A stretch of 64,000 nucleotides of DNA, from contig NZ_BDCC01000012.1 of assembly GCF_001613305.1 (NCBI RefSeq), forward strand, positions 310,001 to 374,000, read 5' to 3'. Below the pieces are notes generated by a model that was given only the letters and a program-made list of their open reading frames with translations, did not search any database and was not told the DNA's origin. Positions 1 through 7,537 of the stretch are shown piece by piece. A program made the position numbers and the translations under genes. Numbering within the stretch: position 1 is the stretch's first letter; the number at the start of each line of letters is the position of its first letter. This stretch comes from Nocardia vaccinii NBRC 15922. Lineage in GTDB: Bacteria > Actinomycetota > Actinomycetes > Mycobacteriales > Mycobacteriaceae.

Positions 1-61
1 CGAGCGCGATGGCCGCGTTCGCCGCGATGCACACGATCGTGGCGACGAACAGGGCGGTCAT
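1..61 (-). CDS. DoxX-like membrane protein, N-terminus only
   Basis: Only the first 20 codons lie in the window. The leftward frame starts at an ATG (61-59) and reads MTALFVATIVCIAANAAIAL, a hydrophobic first membrane helix of the kind that opens small DoxX-type proteins. The divergent neighbour is an ECF sigma factor with a SnoaL-like domain, and such sigma genes are often paired with small oxidoreductase-like or DoxX-like partner genes, so it may be the partner or target. Most of the gene is outside the window, so the family call is tentative; any small helical membrane protein would fit. Confidence 0.45.
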   Translation of the reverse strand, partial: MTALFVATIVCIAANAAIAL

Positions 62-240
62 GCGCAGCACCGGCTCTCGGTGCGTTCGACGATCGCGAGA
101 TTCCGGCGCAATGGGGTCCGGGACCTGACCTTCGGTACGCTCATCAGCAGGTTGCTCCCTCGTGTGGTGGTGGACTTCGGAACAGAGATTCGGTGGTCTC
201 GTTCGTCCCGACGTCTCACGCCTCGGAAAGGTGACACCCG

Positions 241-1098
241 GTGGTATCCGATGTGGAATTCGAAGCGGCCCGACCACAACTGACCGCGGTGGCATTCCGA
301 TTGCTCGGATCGGTGCACGACGCCGAGGACGCCGTGCAGACCACGTGGATCAAGGCATCGACCGGCGACGCGACCGATGTCCGCAACCCGGCGGCGTGGT
401 TGACCACGGTGCTCACCCACGTCTGCCTCGATCAACTGCGCACGCGACATCGCCGCCGCGAGGAGCCGCTGCTCGCGGACATGATCCCCGCCGAGGCACT
501 GGCGGCGGACGAGAGCTTTCTACAGCGCGAGAACATTTCCCGGGCCTTGATGGTGGTCCTGGACCACCTGACCCCGCCGCAACGCGTCGCGTACGTCCTG
601 CACGACCTGTTCGACTTCCCGTTCCGGGAGGTGGCGCGGACTCTCGCCACCAGCTCCGACAACGCGAAGAAACACGCCAGCCGGGCGCGTCGGCGCATCG
701 AACGAGCCGATCCCGAACCGGCGACCCCCACCGAGGCGAGCGCGGTCGTCGAAGCATTCCTCGACGCAGCCGCCGGTGGCGACATCGACCGCATGCTCGC
801 GCTGATGACCGAGGACTGCGTGCGCGCCGCCGATCCCGCGCTGGTGCCGCCCGGCGCGCCGCCGGTCGTCGCCGGCGCTCGCGCGGTCGCCGAGGAGACC
901 ACACTGTTCGCCGACCGGATCCGCGCCGCGGTCCCGATGGTGATCGCCGGCCGGGCGACTCGTGTCATCGCCCCGGGCGGCCACCTCCTGGCGTTCGTCG
1001 ACGTCACCACCCGGAACGGTCGCGTCAGCCGGATCGACGTCGTTCGTCCTCGCATGCCGCGGGATCGACCCGATCTCGCCGCCGCTCACCAGCGCTGA
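241..1098 (+). CDS. ECF sigma factor, SigJ/ECF41-like, with SnoaL-like C-terminal domain
   Basis: 285 aa, GTG start. Residues about 5-70 form the sigma-70 region 2 (RLLGSVHDAEDAVQTTWIKA), about 110-155 form region 4 (LTPPQRVAYVLHDLFDFPFREVA), and about 165-270 match the SnoaL/NTF2-like fold that follows sigma 4 in SigJ/ECF41 factors (VVEAFLDAAAGGDIDRMLALM). In that group the NTF2-like tail modulates sigma activity in place of a separate anti-sigma factor, and no anti-sigma gene is seen here. It diverges from the DoxX-like gene at the left edge, the usual arrangement with the target promoter between the two. A region-4 reading as a plain SigJ is equally acceptable. Confidence 0.88.
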   Translation: MVSDVEFEAARPQLTAVAFRLLGSVHDAEDAVQTTWIKASTGDATDVRNPAAWLTTVLTHVCLDQLRTRHRRREEPLLADMIPAEALAADESFLQRENISRALMVVLDHLTPPQRVAYVLHDLFDFPFREVARTLATSSDNAKKHASRARRRIERADPEPATPTEASAVVEAFLDAAAGGDIDRMLALMTEDCVRAADPALVPPGAPPVVAGARAVAEETTLFADRIRAAVPMVIAGRATRVIAPGGHLLAFVDVTTRNGRVSRIDVVRPRMPRDRPDLAAAHQR

Positions 1099-1257
1099 TC
1101 AGCGGCGTCGCGGCCTGACGATGCCGGATCGCTCGGTAAGGAGGCGACAGGGTGGCCGAATTGCCTGCGGTCCGACGCATGCGCCGCGCCCGGCATGGTC
1201 CGGCCGCTGCCGATCAGCCGGCAGGCCAGGACCGCCCGAGCCGACCCCTGCCGGGTA

Positions 1258-1286
1258 TTGACAGCACGCAGATAGCGGGCGATGAT
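1258..1286 (+). promoter_or_regulatory. Promoter of the TetR operon
   Basis: A perfect -35 box TTGACA (1258-1263) is followed after 17 bp by GATGAT (1281-1286), a 4/6 match to the -10 consensus. The predicted transcription start is 1293, one base before the ATG at 1294, so the transcript would be essentially leaderless. This argues against the in-frame ATG at 1282, which lies inside the -10 element. Confidence 0.6.
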
Positions 1287-1287
1287 C

Positions 1288-1322
1288 GAAACTATGGAAA
1301 CTAAAATAGTTTCTTCAGTTTC
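1288..1322 (+). promoter_or_regulatory. Palindromic operator over the TetR start codon
   Basis: The core is GAAACTA-AAA-TAGTTTC at 1297-1313, a perfect 7-bp inverted repeat. It is flanked by further half-sites GAAACTA (1288-1294) and AGTTTC (1317-1322), giving two nested repeats. It covers the predicted start site and the first codons of the TetR gene, the position expected for autorepression. That the adjacent TetR binds it is inferred from position only. Confidence 0.6.
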
Positions 1323-1914
1323 CAGCCATGAACGCGCCGAGGCGATCCTCGACGCGGCCGGCCGGTTGTTCCTCGCCCCCGGTTCGGGCCGGGTCAGCAT
1401 GGACGATCTGGCCCGTGAGCTGGGGATGGCCAAGAAGACGATCTACCGCCACTTCCCCGATAAGCACACCCTGATGACCGCTGTACTCGACCGGCAGTTC
1501 GGCACGATCGAGCGGACTCTGATCGCGGCGGCCGAGGAATCCCGGGACCAGCCGTTCTCCGAGCAGGTACGCCGGTTCCTGATAGCGGCGTGCGGCGAAC
1601 TCGAGCGGATAGGGGCAGCCCAGCTCACGACCGGACGCGGCGACGCCGTCCTGCGCCGGCACGTGGAGCAGCGCATCGACACGGTCGTCTACCAGCGGCT
1701 CGATGAACTGTTCCGGGACGGGTATCGGCACGGACTGCTGCGCGTACCGCCCGAACTGCTCGGCGAGATCGTCCGCGGCGCCGTGGAGCGGCTGCTCAAT
1801 TCCCGGCTGCCGCGCGAACTCGATTGCACCGCAGCCGATCTGCTCCGCGCGACCGTGGACACGGTCCTGTACGGAGCGATCCGGCCCGACAGCGAAAGCG
1901 AGGTCACATCATGA
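1294..1914 (+). CDS. TetR/AcrR family transcriptional regulator
   Basis: 206 aa from the ATG at 1294, chosen because the promoter predicts a leaderless transcript there; the ATG at 1282 adds four residues. The N-terminal helix-turn-helix is clear (AEAILDAAGRLFL, then VSMDDLARELGMAKKTIYRHF, about residues 13-60), followed by a helical ligand-binding domain. The stop overlaps the SDR start by ATGA at 1911-1914, so the regulator heads a translationally coupled operon running through at least the NmrA-like gene. A palindrome over its own start suggests autoregulation. The ligand is unknown; nitroreductase and oxidoreductase partners suggest a xenobiotic or redox signal, which is inference. Confidence 0.9.
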   Translation: METKIVSSVSSHERAEAILDAAGRLFLAPGSGRVSMDDLARELGMAKKTIYRHFPDKHTLMTAVLDRQFGTIERTLIAAAEESRDQPFSEQVRRFLIAACGELERIGAAQLTTGRGDAVLRRHVEQRIDTVVYQRLDELFRDGYRHGLLRVPPELLGEIVRGAVERLLNSRLPRELDCTAADLLRATVDTVLYGAIRPDSESEVTS

Positions 1915-2678
1915 CCGATACAACCGGCAGGACAACCGGCAGGGTGGCGTTGGTGACCGGAGCCGGCAGCGGAATCGGCGCGGCCACCGCGCGCCTGCTG
2001 GCCGAACGCGGCATGCGCGTGGTGGTCGATTACCTGCGCAACGCGTCAGCGGCCGAGCAGGTCGTGGCCGATATCGAGGCCGCGGGCGGCCAGGCGATGG
2101 CCGTGCGGGCCGATGTCCGCGATGCCGCGGCGGTCAGCGCGATGATCGACCGGGTCGAAGCCGCCTGGGGCGGTGTCGACGTGCTGGTGCACAACGCGCT
2201 GACCCCCTACGCGATCAAGACATTCCAGGACATCAGCTGGGAGGAGCTGGGCGGCAAGCTCGACGACGAACTACGCGCCGCCTTCGTCGTCACCAAGGCC
2301 GTACTACCTGCCATGACCGAACAGGGCTGGGGGCGGCTCATCTATCTCGGCGCCGTCCCCAGCCGCCGCCCCCGTGCGGGGATGATCGCGCTGGGCACGG
2401 CCAAGGCCGCGCTCACGCAATTCTCCCGCTTCCTCGCCCAGGAACTGGGTCCGCGGGGCATCACGGTCAATGTCGTCGAGCCCGGCCCGGTGGCCGAGAC
2501 CAAGATTTCGCAGGTCATCGACGATGAACAGAAGCAGCGCCAGGTGAACGCCACCCCGCTGGGCCGGCTGGCGCGCCCGGACGACGTCGCTCGCGTCATC
2601 GCCTTCTACGCCGAAGCGGACAACGCCTTCATGACCGGGACCACCGCCGCGGTCAACGGCGGAATGGCCATGTACTGA
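1911..2678 (+). CDS. Atypical SDR-family oxidoreductase lacking the catalytic Tyr and Ser
   Basis: 255 aa. The Rossmann start TGAGSGIG (about residues 17-24) and the VHNAL segment show a classical FabG-like short-chain dehydrogenase fold. The active-site stretch reads IALGTAKAAL where YxxxK is expected: the Lys is kept but the Tyr position is Leu, and the Ser position about 13 residues earlier is Gly/Ala (YLGAVP). It should bind NAD(P)H but may not perform ordinary carbonyl reduction. The start overlaps the TetR stop (ATGA), so earlier in-frame starts are excluded. It may be a non-catalytic partner of the next gene or use another mechanism. Confidence 0.85.
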   Translation: MTDTTGRTTGRVALVTGAGSGIGAATARLLAERGMRVVVDYLRNASAAEQVVADIEAAGGQAMAVRADVRDAAAVSAMIDRVEAAWGGVDVLVHNALTPYAIKTFQDISWEELGGKLDDELRAAFVVTKAVLPAMTEQGWGRLIYLGAVPSRRPRAGMIALGTAKAALTQFSRFLAQELGPRGITVNVVEPGPVAETKISQVIDDEQKQRQVNATPLGRLARPDDVARVIAFYAEADNAFMTGTTAAVNGGMAMY

Positions 2679-2688
2679 AAGGACAGTC

Positions 2689-3561
2689 GTGGACACCATC
2701 GATCTCGCCTACGTCGGGCGAGGCATGCACGAAGAACTCACCGCCTACATCGCGGACCAGGAGGACTTCTACGCAGACGAGGGCGTGCACGTCGCCCTTC
2801 GCGACGGCTGCGCCTGGGACGAATCCCGGCTTCGGCGCGTCGCCACCATCGGCCTCGGCCGGGCCCTGCTCTCCCGCCTGACCAGCGACATCCCCTGGGT
2901 CGCACTCACCGTCAACACCCACCGGCCGTTGTTCTGGTTCCTCACCCGCCCCGGCGTGACCTCCCTGGCCGACCTGGCCGGTCGACGGCTCGCGGTTCAC
3001 CCCGCGCACACCGCACCGGGCTGCTTCGCCCGCATCGTACTGCGCCGGGCCGGGCTCGATCCCGACCGCGACGTCGACTGCGTCGTGCGCCGGCCCGGTG
3101 ACTACGGGATGGATCTGCGCCGGCTGCGCGAGGGCACGATCGATGCCGCGTATGTCGGCAGCACCATGGCGCCGGAGGCCGTCGCCGCCGAATTCGGCTG
3201 GCAGTTGCCGGGGTGGGTCGGCGACCACTTCCGGATCCCCACCGTCGGCGTGGCCGTCGACCCCACACACATCGCGCCGGACGACCCCGCGGTCCGGGCC
3301 GTGGTACGCGCGCACCGACGCGCCCTGCGAGTGATCCACGACGATCCCGACACGACGGTGCGGTACATCCGGACCTTCCTGGGCCGCCACACCACACAAG
3401 AGGCCCGCGCGCACTACGACAGGTTCATCGCACCGCATTTCACCACCGACGGCCAGGCAGACCTCGAGGTCGCGGCCGCGGCGATCACCGCCGTCGCCAC
3501 CGAGCTCGGCGTGCGAGAAACCGTCACCGCGACGGAGTTCTACCGCACCGCAACCGCTTAG
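2689..3561 (+). CDS. NMT1/SsuA-like substrate-binding-fold protein without signal peptide
   Basis: 290 aa, GTG start 10 bp after the SDR stop with AAGGACAG as ribosome site. The fold follows periplasmic binding proteins of the NMT1/THI5/SsuA type: a central SLADLAGRRLAVHP segment, then LREGTIDAAYVG and a C-terminal helical part (HRRALRVIHDDPDTTVRYIRTFLG). No signal peptide or lipobox is present and the first residues (MDTIDLAYVG) already belong to strand 1, so the protein is predicted cytosolic. No ABC permease or ATPase gene is adjacent. It may be a small-molecule binder or an enzyme built on this fold. Confidence 0.75.
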   Translation: MDTIDLAYVGRGMHEELTAYIADQEDFYADEGVHVALRDGCAWDESRLRRVATIGLGRALLSRLTSDIPWVALTVNTHRPLFWFLTRPGVTSLADLAGRRLAVHPAHTAPGCFARIVLRRAGLDPDRDVDCVVRRPGDYGMDLRRLREGTIDAAYVGSTMAPEAVAAEFGWQLPGWVGDHFRIPTVGVAVDPTHIAPDDPAVRAVVRAHRRALRVIHDDPDTTVRYIRTFLGRHTTQEARAHYDRFIAPHFTTDGQADLEVAAAAITAVATELGVRETVTATEFYRTATA

Positions 3562-3612
3562 GGGTTCGGCGGCACCGCCATCGAGAACGATCCGGAAGAG
3601 GAGGCACTTGTC

Positions 3613-4449
3613 ATGGATGTGTACGAAGCGGTCAGGAGCCGGCGGGCGGTGCGTGCATTCACCGATCGGCAGGTTTCCGAGACGGTGCTCGAGCGCGTGC
3701 TGTCCGCCGCGGCGTGGTCGCCGTCCGGGTCGAACCTCCAGCCCTGGCACACCTATGTGCTGACCGGCGAGTCGCTGGCCGAGCTGAAGAGGCGCGCCGG
3801 CGAGCGCGCGGTCGTCGGCGACCGCTGGGACGAGCCCGAGTACCGGATGTATCCCCCGGAGCTGAGCTCGCCCTACCGCGAGCGACGGGCGGATTTCGGC
3901 GAGAAACGCTATGGCGCACTGGGCATTTCGCGTTCGGACTGGGATGCGCGACGCAAGGCCGCGACCGAGAACTGGGAGTGTTTCGGCGCGCCCGCGGCCC
4001 TGTTCTGCTACATCGACCGCGACATGGGCCGACCGCAATGGTCCGACGTCGGCATGTACCTGCAGACCGTTATGCTGCTATTGCGTGCCGAGGGCCTGCA
4101 CAGCTGCGCGCAGATGGCATGGTCGGTGTACCACAGCACCGTCGCGGAGATCATATCCCCGCCCGACGGGCTCATTCTCTACTGCGGTATGTCGATCGGC
4201 TACGAGGACGTCACGGTGGAGCAACCACGCACCGGCCGGGCGCCGTTGGATGAGACGGTCACGTTCGTCGATCGTCGGCACCACACGACAAGTGGCAACA
4301 CCCGCACCGATCCCAGCGCGGGCCGACTCGAGAATCATCAGGCACCGCCGAATCACCAGGCGGCACCGGCTCATCAGCCGCACTCCCTCGCCCCGAACGT
4401 CCAGGGGCACCGAGATCCAGCACAATCGACCGTAAGGGGAATCTCATGA
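3613..4449 (+). CDS. Nitroreductase-family FMN oxidoreductase
   Basis: 278 aa. The N-terminus MDVYEAVRSRRAVRAFTDRQV and SAAAWSPSGSNLQPWHTYVL are hallmark nitroreductase FMN-binding segments, and DVGMYLQTVMLLLRAEGLHSC is the central dimer helix. The catalytic domain ends near residue 225. The last 50 or so residues are His, Pro and Gln rich without family resemblance, probably read-through of former spacer. The stop overlaps the start of the next gene (ATGA at 4446-4449). It should reduce nitro or quinone-like substrates with NAD(P)H. Membership in the TetR operon suggests inducible detoxification or degradation. Confidence 0.88.
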   Translation: MDVYEAVRSRRAVRAFTDRQVSETVLERVLSAAAWSPSGSNLQPWHTYVLTGESLAELKRRAGERAVVGDRWDEPEYRMYPPELSSPYRERRADFGEKRYGALGISRSDWDARRKAATENWECFGAPAALFCYIDRDMGRPQWSDVGMYLQTVMLLLRAEGLHSCAQMAWSVYHSTVAEIISPPDGLILYCGMSIGYEDVTVEQPRTGRAPLDETVTFVDRRHHTTSGNTRTDPSAGRLENHQAPPNHQAAPAHQPHSLAPNVQGHRDPAQSTVRGIS

Positions 4450-5180
4450 AGATATCGGTTATCGGCACCGGACTCATCGGCTCGCAGGTGATCGACGACC
4501 TGACCGCGGCAGGGCACGAGGCCACCGGGCACTCCCGCTCGACCGGTATGGATCTGCTCACCGGCGACGGGCTCGACGACGCGCTGCGCGGCGCGGAGGT
4601 CGCGGTGAACCTGACCAATTCGCCCACCTTCGACGACGACTCGATCGACTTCTTCCGCACCTCGGTGACCAACCTGCTGGCCGCCGCGCAGGCAGCGGGC
4701 ATCGGGCACCTGGTAACGCTGTCGATCGTCGGCGTCGATCAGGTGCCGGACATGGCCTACTACCGGGCCAAGGCACTGCAGGAGAATCTGGTCGAGACGG
4801 GCCCGATTCCGTACTCGATCGCGCGCGCCACCCAGTTCATGGAATTCGTCGCACCGACGATGGAATGGACAACCGACGGTGACGTCGTGCGCCTACCCCC
4901 CACCCCGATACAGCCCATCAGCTCCGCCGATGTCGCCGCCGCGGTCGCCGAGGTCGCCGGGGGCGCGCCGCTGCGCGGTATCCGGAACATCGCCGGACCC
5001 GACGTCTTCACACTCGACGAATTGGGACGGATAACCCTGGAGGCCAGGGGCGACCACCGGCACGTCGTCACCGACCCGACCGCCGGCCTGTTCGCCCTGG
5101 TCAAGGGCGACGTACTCACCGCACCGGAAGACGCCCGGCTGGCCGGCACCCACTACCGGGACTGGCTACGGTCGCACTGA
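4446..5180 (+). CDS. NmrA/atypical-SDR NAD(P)-binding protein
   Basis: 244 aa. A glycine-rich nucleotide site sits at the very N-terminus (ISVIGTGLIGSQVIDDL). The rest follows the NmrA-like or NAD(P)H-binding branch, with HLVTLSIVGVD, YYRAKALQENLVETG and the segment RATQFMEFV near the putative active site. These proteins act as NADP sensors or quinone/isoflavone reductase-like enzymes. The start overlaps the nitroreductase stop and is preceded by AAGGGGAATCTC. It is the last gene of the TetR-led operon. A redox role beside the nitroreductase is inferred. Confidence 0.82.
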   Translation: MKISVIGTGLIGSQVIDDLTAAGHEATGHSRSTGMDLLTGDGLDDALRGAEVAVNLTNSPTFDDDSIDFFRTSVTNLLAAAQAAGIGHLVTLSIVGVDQVPDMAYYRAKALQENLVETGPIPYSIARATQFMEFVAPTMEWTTDGDVVRLPPTPIQPISSADVAAAVAEVAGGAPLRGIRNIAGPDVFTLDELGRITLEARGDHRHVVTDPTAGLFALVKGDVLTAPEDARLAGTHYRDWLRSH

Positions 5181-5182
5181 CA

Positions 5183-5300
5183 TCTCGCGGCAGCTCCTGC
5201 GAGCGGCCCGTTCGCCACGACCGAGCGGGCCGCCTCGAGTGCGAGTTCGCGACCGATTCCCCAGGCCGCACCCGCGACGAATCCCCTTGTCGCCGGCATG
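5183..5300 (-). pseudogene. Possible SDR N-terminal remnant
   Basis: The leftward frame reads FVAGAAWGIGRELALEAAR, which resembles the TGxxxGIG start of a short-chain dehydrogenase, but it continues only about 20 codons before losing all similarity. No downstream Rossmann strands or YxxxK motif exist. It is read as a decayed fragment between the NmrA-like gene and the FadR-type regulator; chance resemblance is possible. Confidence 0.3.
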
Positions 5301-5376
5301 CTTCCTACTCTCTTCCGGGAGAGACCGAGCGGCGGCGGACGCCGGCCAGGCACGATCACACGCACCGAACTGCGCG

Positions 5377-5403
5377 TCAATCTATACATATGAATAGCAT
5401 TGA
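5377..5403 (+). promoter_or_regulatory. Imperfect palindrome upstream of the FadR-type regulator
   Basis: TCAATCTAT (5377-5385) faces ATAGCATTGA (5394-5403), an inverted repeat with one extra base, in an AT-rich patch 54-80 bp before the ATG at 5457. Position and symmetry suit a GntR/FadR operator. Binding by the downstream regulator is inferred. Confidence 0.4.
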
Positions 5404-5456
5404 ACGTAGGGTGTGGGAGCTGCCAGCACAAGAGTGCCACCCAGGGGAGAACAGTT

Positions 5457-6188
5457 ATGACCGCTTTGGAACGGCCGAAGAAGACCGCGCTGCTCGTGGC
5501 ACAGCGCATCGTCGAGGACATCAACGCCCGCGGGAATCAGGTCGGAGATCGACTGCCCCCGGAGAAAGCGATGCTCGAGGACTACGACGTCGGCCGCGGC
5601 ACGCTGCGAGAATCGTTGCGGTTCCTCGAATTACAGGGCGTCATCACGCTCAAGCCGGGCCCCAGCGGCGGCCCGATCGTGCAGCAGCCGGACAGCTCCG
5701 CACTGGCCACCTCGCTGAGTCTGCTGTTGCAGTTCCAGCAAGCGCCGTTCCAGACGGTGATCGAGACCCGCGCCGCGCTGGAACCGCAAATGGCCCGGCT
5801 CGCCGCCCAGCGAATGAGCGAGGAAGACGTCGCGAAACTGTTCGCGATCGTCGAACTCGAACGGCAGAACCTCGACGACCACGCGGGATTCCTGGCTCAG
5901 ACGCGGCGGTTCCACACCGCCGTGGCCGAAGGCTCCGGCAACCTCATCTTCGCGGCACTGTTCAACGCGCTGTTCGACATTCTCGACGGGGCCGCGGTCG
6001 GCATCGAGTATCCGCCGAGGCAGCGGCGACTGACCGTCGACACGCAATCCTCGATCGCCACCGCGATCTCCGAGCGCGATGCCGACCGCGCCGAGGAGTT
6101 GATGGCCACGCAGATGCGGTTGCTGGCCACCCACACCGCGAAGCACTACGCCAAAGTGCTTGCGGCGCCGGTGATGTGGAAGATGTGA
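5457..6188 (+). CDS. GntR/FadR-family transcriptional regulator
   Basis: 243 aa from ATG 5457, preceded by GGGGAGAACAGTT. The N-terminal winged helix is clear (VAQRIVEDINARGNQVGDRLPPEKAM and the following GRGTLRESLRFLELQGVI, about residues 13-65). Residues about 95-235 form the FCD effector domain (VIETRAALEPQMARLAAQRM; RRFHTAVAEGSGN; HTAKHYAKVL) with the usual Asp/His metal site. FadR-type regulators commonly control acyl-CoA or carboxylic acid catabolism, matching the CoA transferases, amidohydrolase and acyl-CoA dehydrogenase that follow. An imperfect palindrome upstream may be its operator. Confidence 0.9.
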   Translation: MTALERPKKTALLVAQRIVEDINARGNQVGDRLPPEKAMLEDYDVGRGTLRESLRFLELQGVITLKPGPSGGPIVQQPDSSALATSLSLLLQFQQAPFQTVIETRAALEPQMARLAAQRMSEEDVAKLFAIVELERQNLDDHAGFLAQTRRFHTAVAEGSGNLIFAALFNALFDILDGAAVGIEYPPRQRRLTVDTQSSIATAISERDADRAEELMATQMRLLATHTAKHYAKVLAAPVMWKM

Positions 6189-6189
6189 G

Positions 6190-6333
6190 ATGACGATGGC
6201 GACCCGACCGATCCTGGCCGACGACGAGGCCGATCGGGTCGCCGGCGGCGTATACCCCGTCGACTGGGCCGCAACGCCTTCCGGCGGGCACCCCGACCCT
6301 CAATTCCTGCGCATGATTATTAGCTGCGTGTAG
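6190..6333 (+). CDS. Short open frame of unknown meaning
   Basis: A 47-codon frame starts 2 bp after the regulator stop (ATG 6190) and ends 10 bp before the next gene. The peptide (MTMATRPILADDEADRVAGG at the start) has no motif, no membrane helix and no signal I recognise. Its stop codon overlaps a possible -10 element TAGGAT (6331-6336) for the CoA transferase gene. It may be a translated spacer. Confidence 0.2.
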   Translation: MTMATRPILADDEADRVAGGVYPVDWAATPSGGHPDPQFLRMIISCV

Positions 6334-6343
6334 GATCGGCTGA

Positions 6344-7537
6344 GTGTCCGGGGCCTCGGGAGATACGTCGCATCGCGTGCCCGACTGGGTCGAGAGCGGA
6401 GTGCCGCTGCTCACCGGATACGCCGACGGTTCACCGCTGATTCCTCCCGGCTCAGCGGCGACCGTCGCCCGGCGGCACACCGACCGGATCGCGGCGGCGA
6501 CCGGCGGCCGCGTCCGGTTGGACGGGGCCCGGTTGCTTTCCGAACGGGCGGCTTTCACCGGATTCGGACGCGGCGGCACCACCTCGGCTGGCGGACACTG
6601 CCGCCTGCTGCCCACCGCCGATGGCTGGGCCGCGGTCAGCTGCGCCCGCCCCGACGATCCCGTCCTGCTCGGCGCACTCGTCTGCCGGGAGGTCGGCGAC
6701 GATCCCTGGCCCCACGTAGCGCACTGGCTGCGCAGACACACCGGTGCCGAATTGGCCGAGCGGGCAGAACTTCTGGGCGTGGCCGCGGGACCCGTCGCCC
6801 CGGTGGGGGCGACCGTGCCACAACCACTCTCACCGCGCTCGGTGAACGGACTGCGAGTAGTCGACTTCAGCGCACTCTGGGCGGGGCCGCTGTGTGCACA
6901 CCTGCTCGGTCTGGCTGGAGCGCACGTCATCAAGGTCGAGACGCCCACGCGCCCGGACGGTGCGCGCCGCGGCGATCCCGACTTCTATCGGCTGCTGCAC
7001 GCGGGTCACGAATCGGTGGTCCTGGACCCGGACGTCCGCGAGCAACGCACCGCACTCGCCGACCTGGTCGCCTCGGCGGATATCGTGATCGAGGCCTCGC
7101 GCCCCCGCGCACTCGCCGGATTCGGGCTCGACGCACAGGGTTTCGCGGACTCCGGCGGAACCTGGATCTCGATCACGGCACACGGCCGGGCGTCGAACCG
7201 GATCGGATTCGGCGATGACATCGCCGCCAGCGCGGGACTCGTCGCCCGCACCGACGACGGCACACCGGTTTTCGTGGGCGACGCGATCGCCGACCCACTG
7301 ACCGGACTGGCCGCTGCGGTCCTGGCGATGTCGGCCCCCGCCGACGGCTCCGGCCGGCTGTGGGACGTCGCGATGTCCGCGGTCGTGGCCGCGACGCTCG
7401 ATCCCGCGCAGGTCACCGAGCCGATCGACGAATCACGAATCCTCGCGCCGAGCCGCCGGGAGGCGACCGGCGAGGCGCCGCTCAGCGGCCGCGACACCGA
7501 CGCGGTTCTCGCCCGGTTGCGCAGGCAATCCGCATGA
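6344..7537 (+). CDS. Family III CoA transferase (CaiB/BaiF) with permuted domain order
   Basis: 397 aa, GTG start. Residues about 165-390 carry the usual N-terminal CaiB/BaiF half (NGLRVVDFSALWAGPLCAHL, AGAHVIKVETPTRPDGARRG, FYRLLHAGHESVVLDPD). The first 160 residues look like the small domain that normally comes later (RLLPTADGWAAVSCARPDDP and VAAGPVAPVGA). The halves are thus in reversed order compared with FrcB/CaiB proteins. The family moves CoA between carboxylic acids through an Asp-bound intermediate. It is followed by an amidohydrolase overlapping by ATGA. The substrate is not evident. Confidence 0.78.
   Translation: MSGASGDTSHRVPDWVESGVPLLTGYADGSPLIPPGSAATVARRHTDRIAAATGGRVRLDGARLLSERAAFTGFGRGGTTSAGGHCRLLPTADGWAAVSCARPDDPVLLGALVCREVGDDPWPHVAHWLRRHTGAELAERAELLGVAAGPVAPVGATVPQPLSPRSVNGLRVVDFSALWAGPLCAHLLGLAGAHVIKVETPTRPDGARRGDPDFYRLLHAGHESVVLDPDVREQRTALADLVASADIVIEASRPRALAGFGLDAQGFADSGGTWISITAHGRASNRIGFGDDIAASAGLVARTDDGTPVFVGDAIADPLTGLAAAVLAMSAPADGSGRLWDVAMSAVVAATLDPAQVTEPIDESRILAPSRREATGEAPLSGRDTDAVLARLRRQSA

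Noticed and set aside
162..1118. Long rightward frame over the sigma factor
   Set aside because: It is Arg/Pro-rich shadow of the sigma gene in another frame, with no motif.
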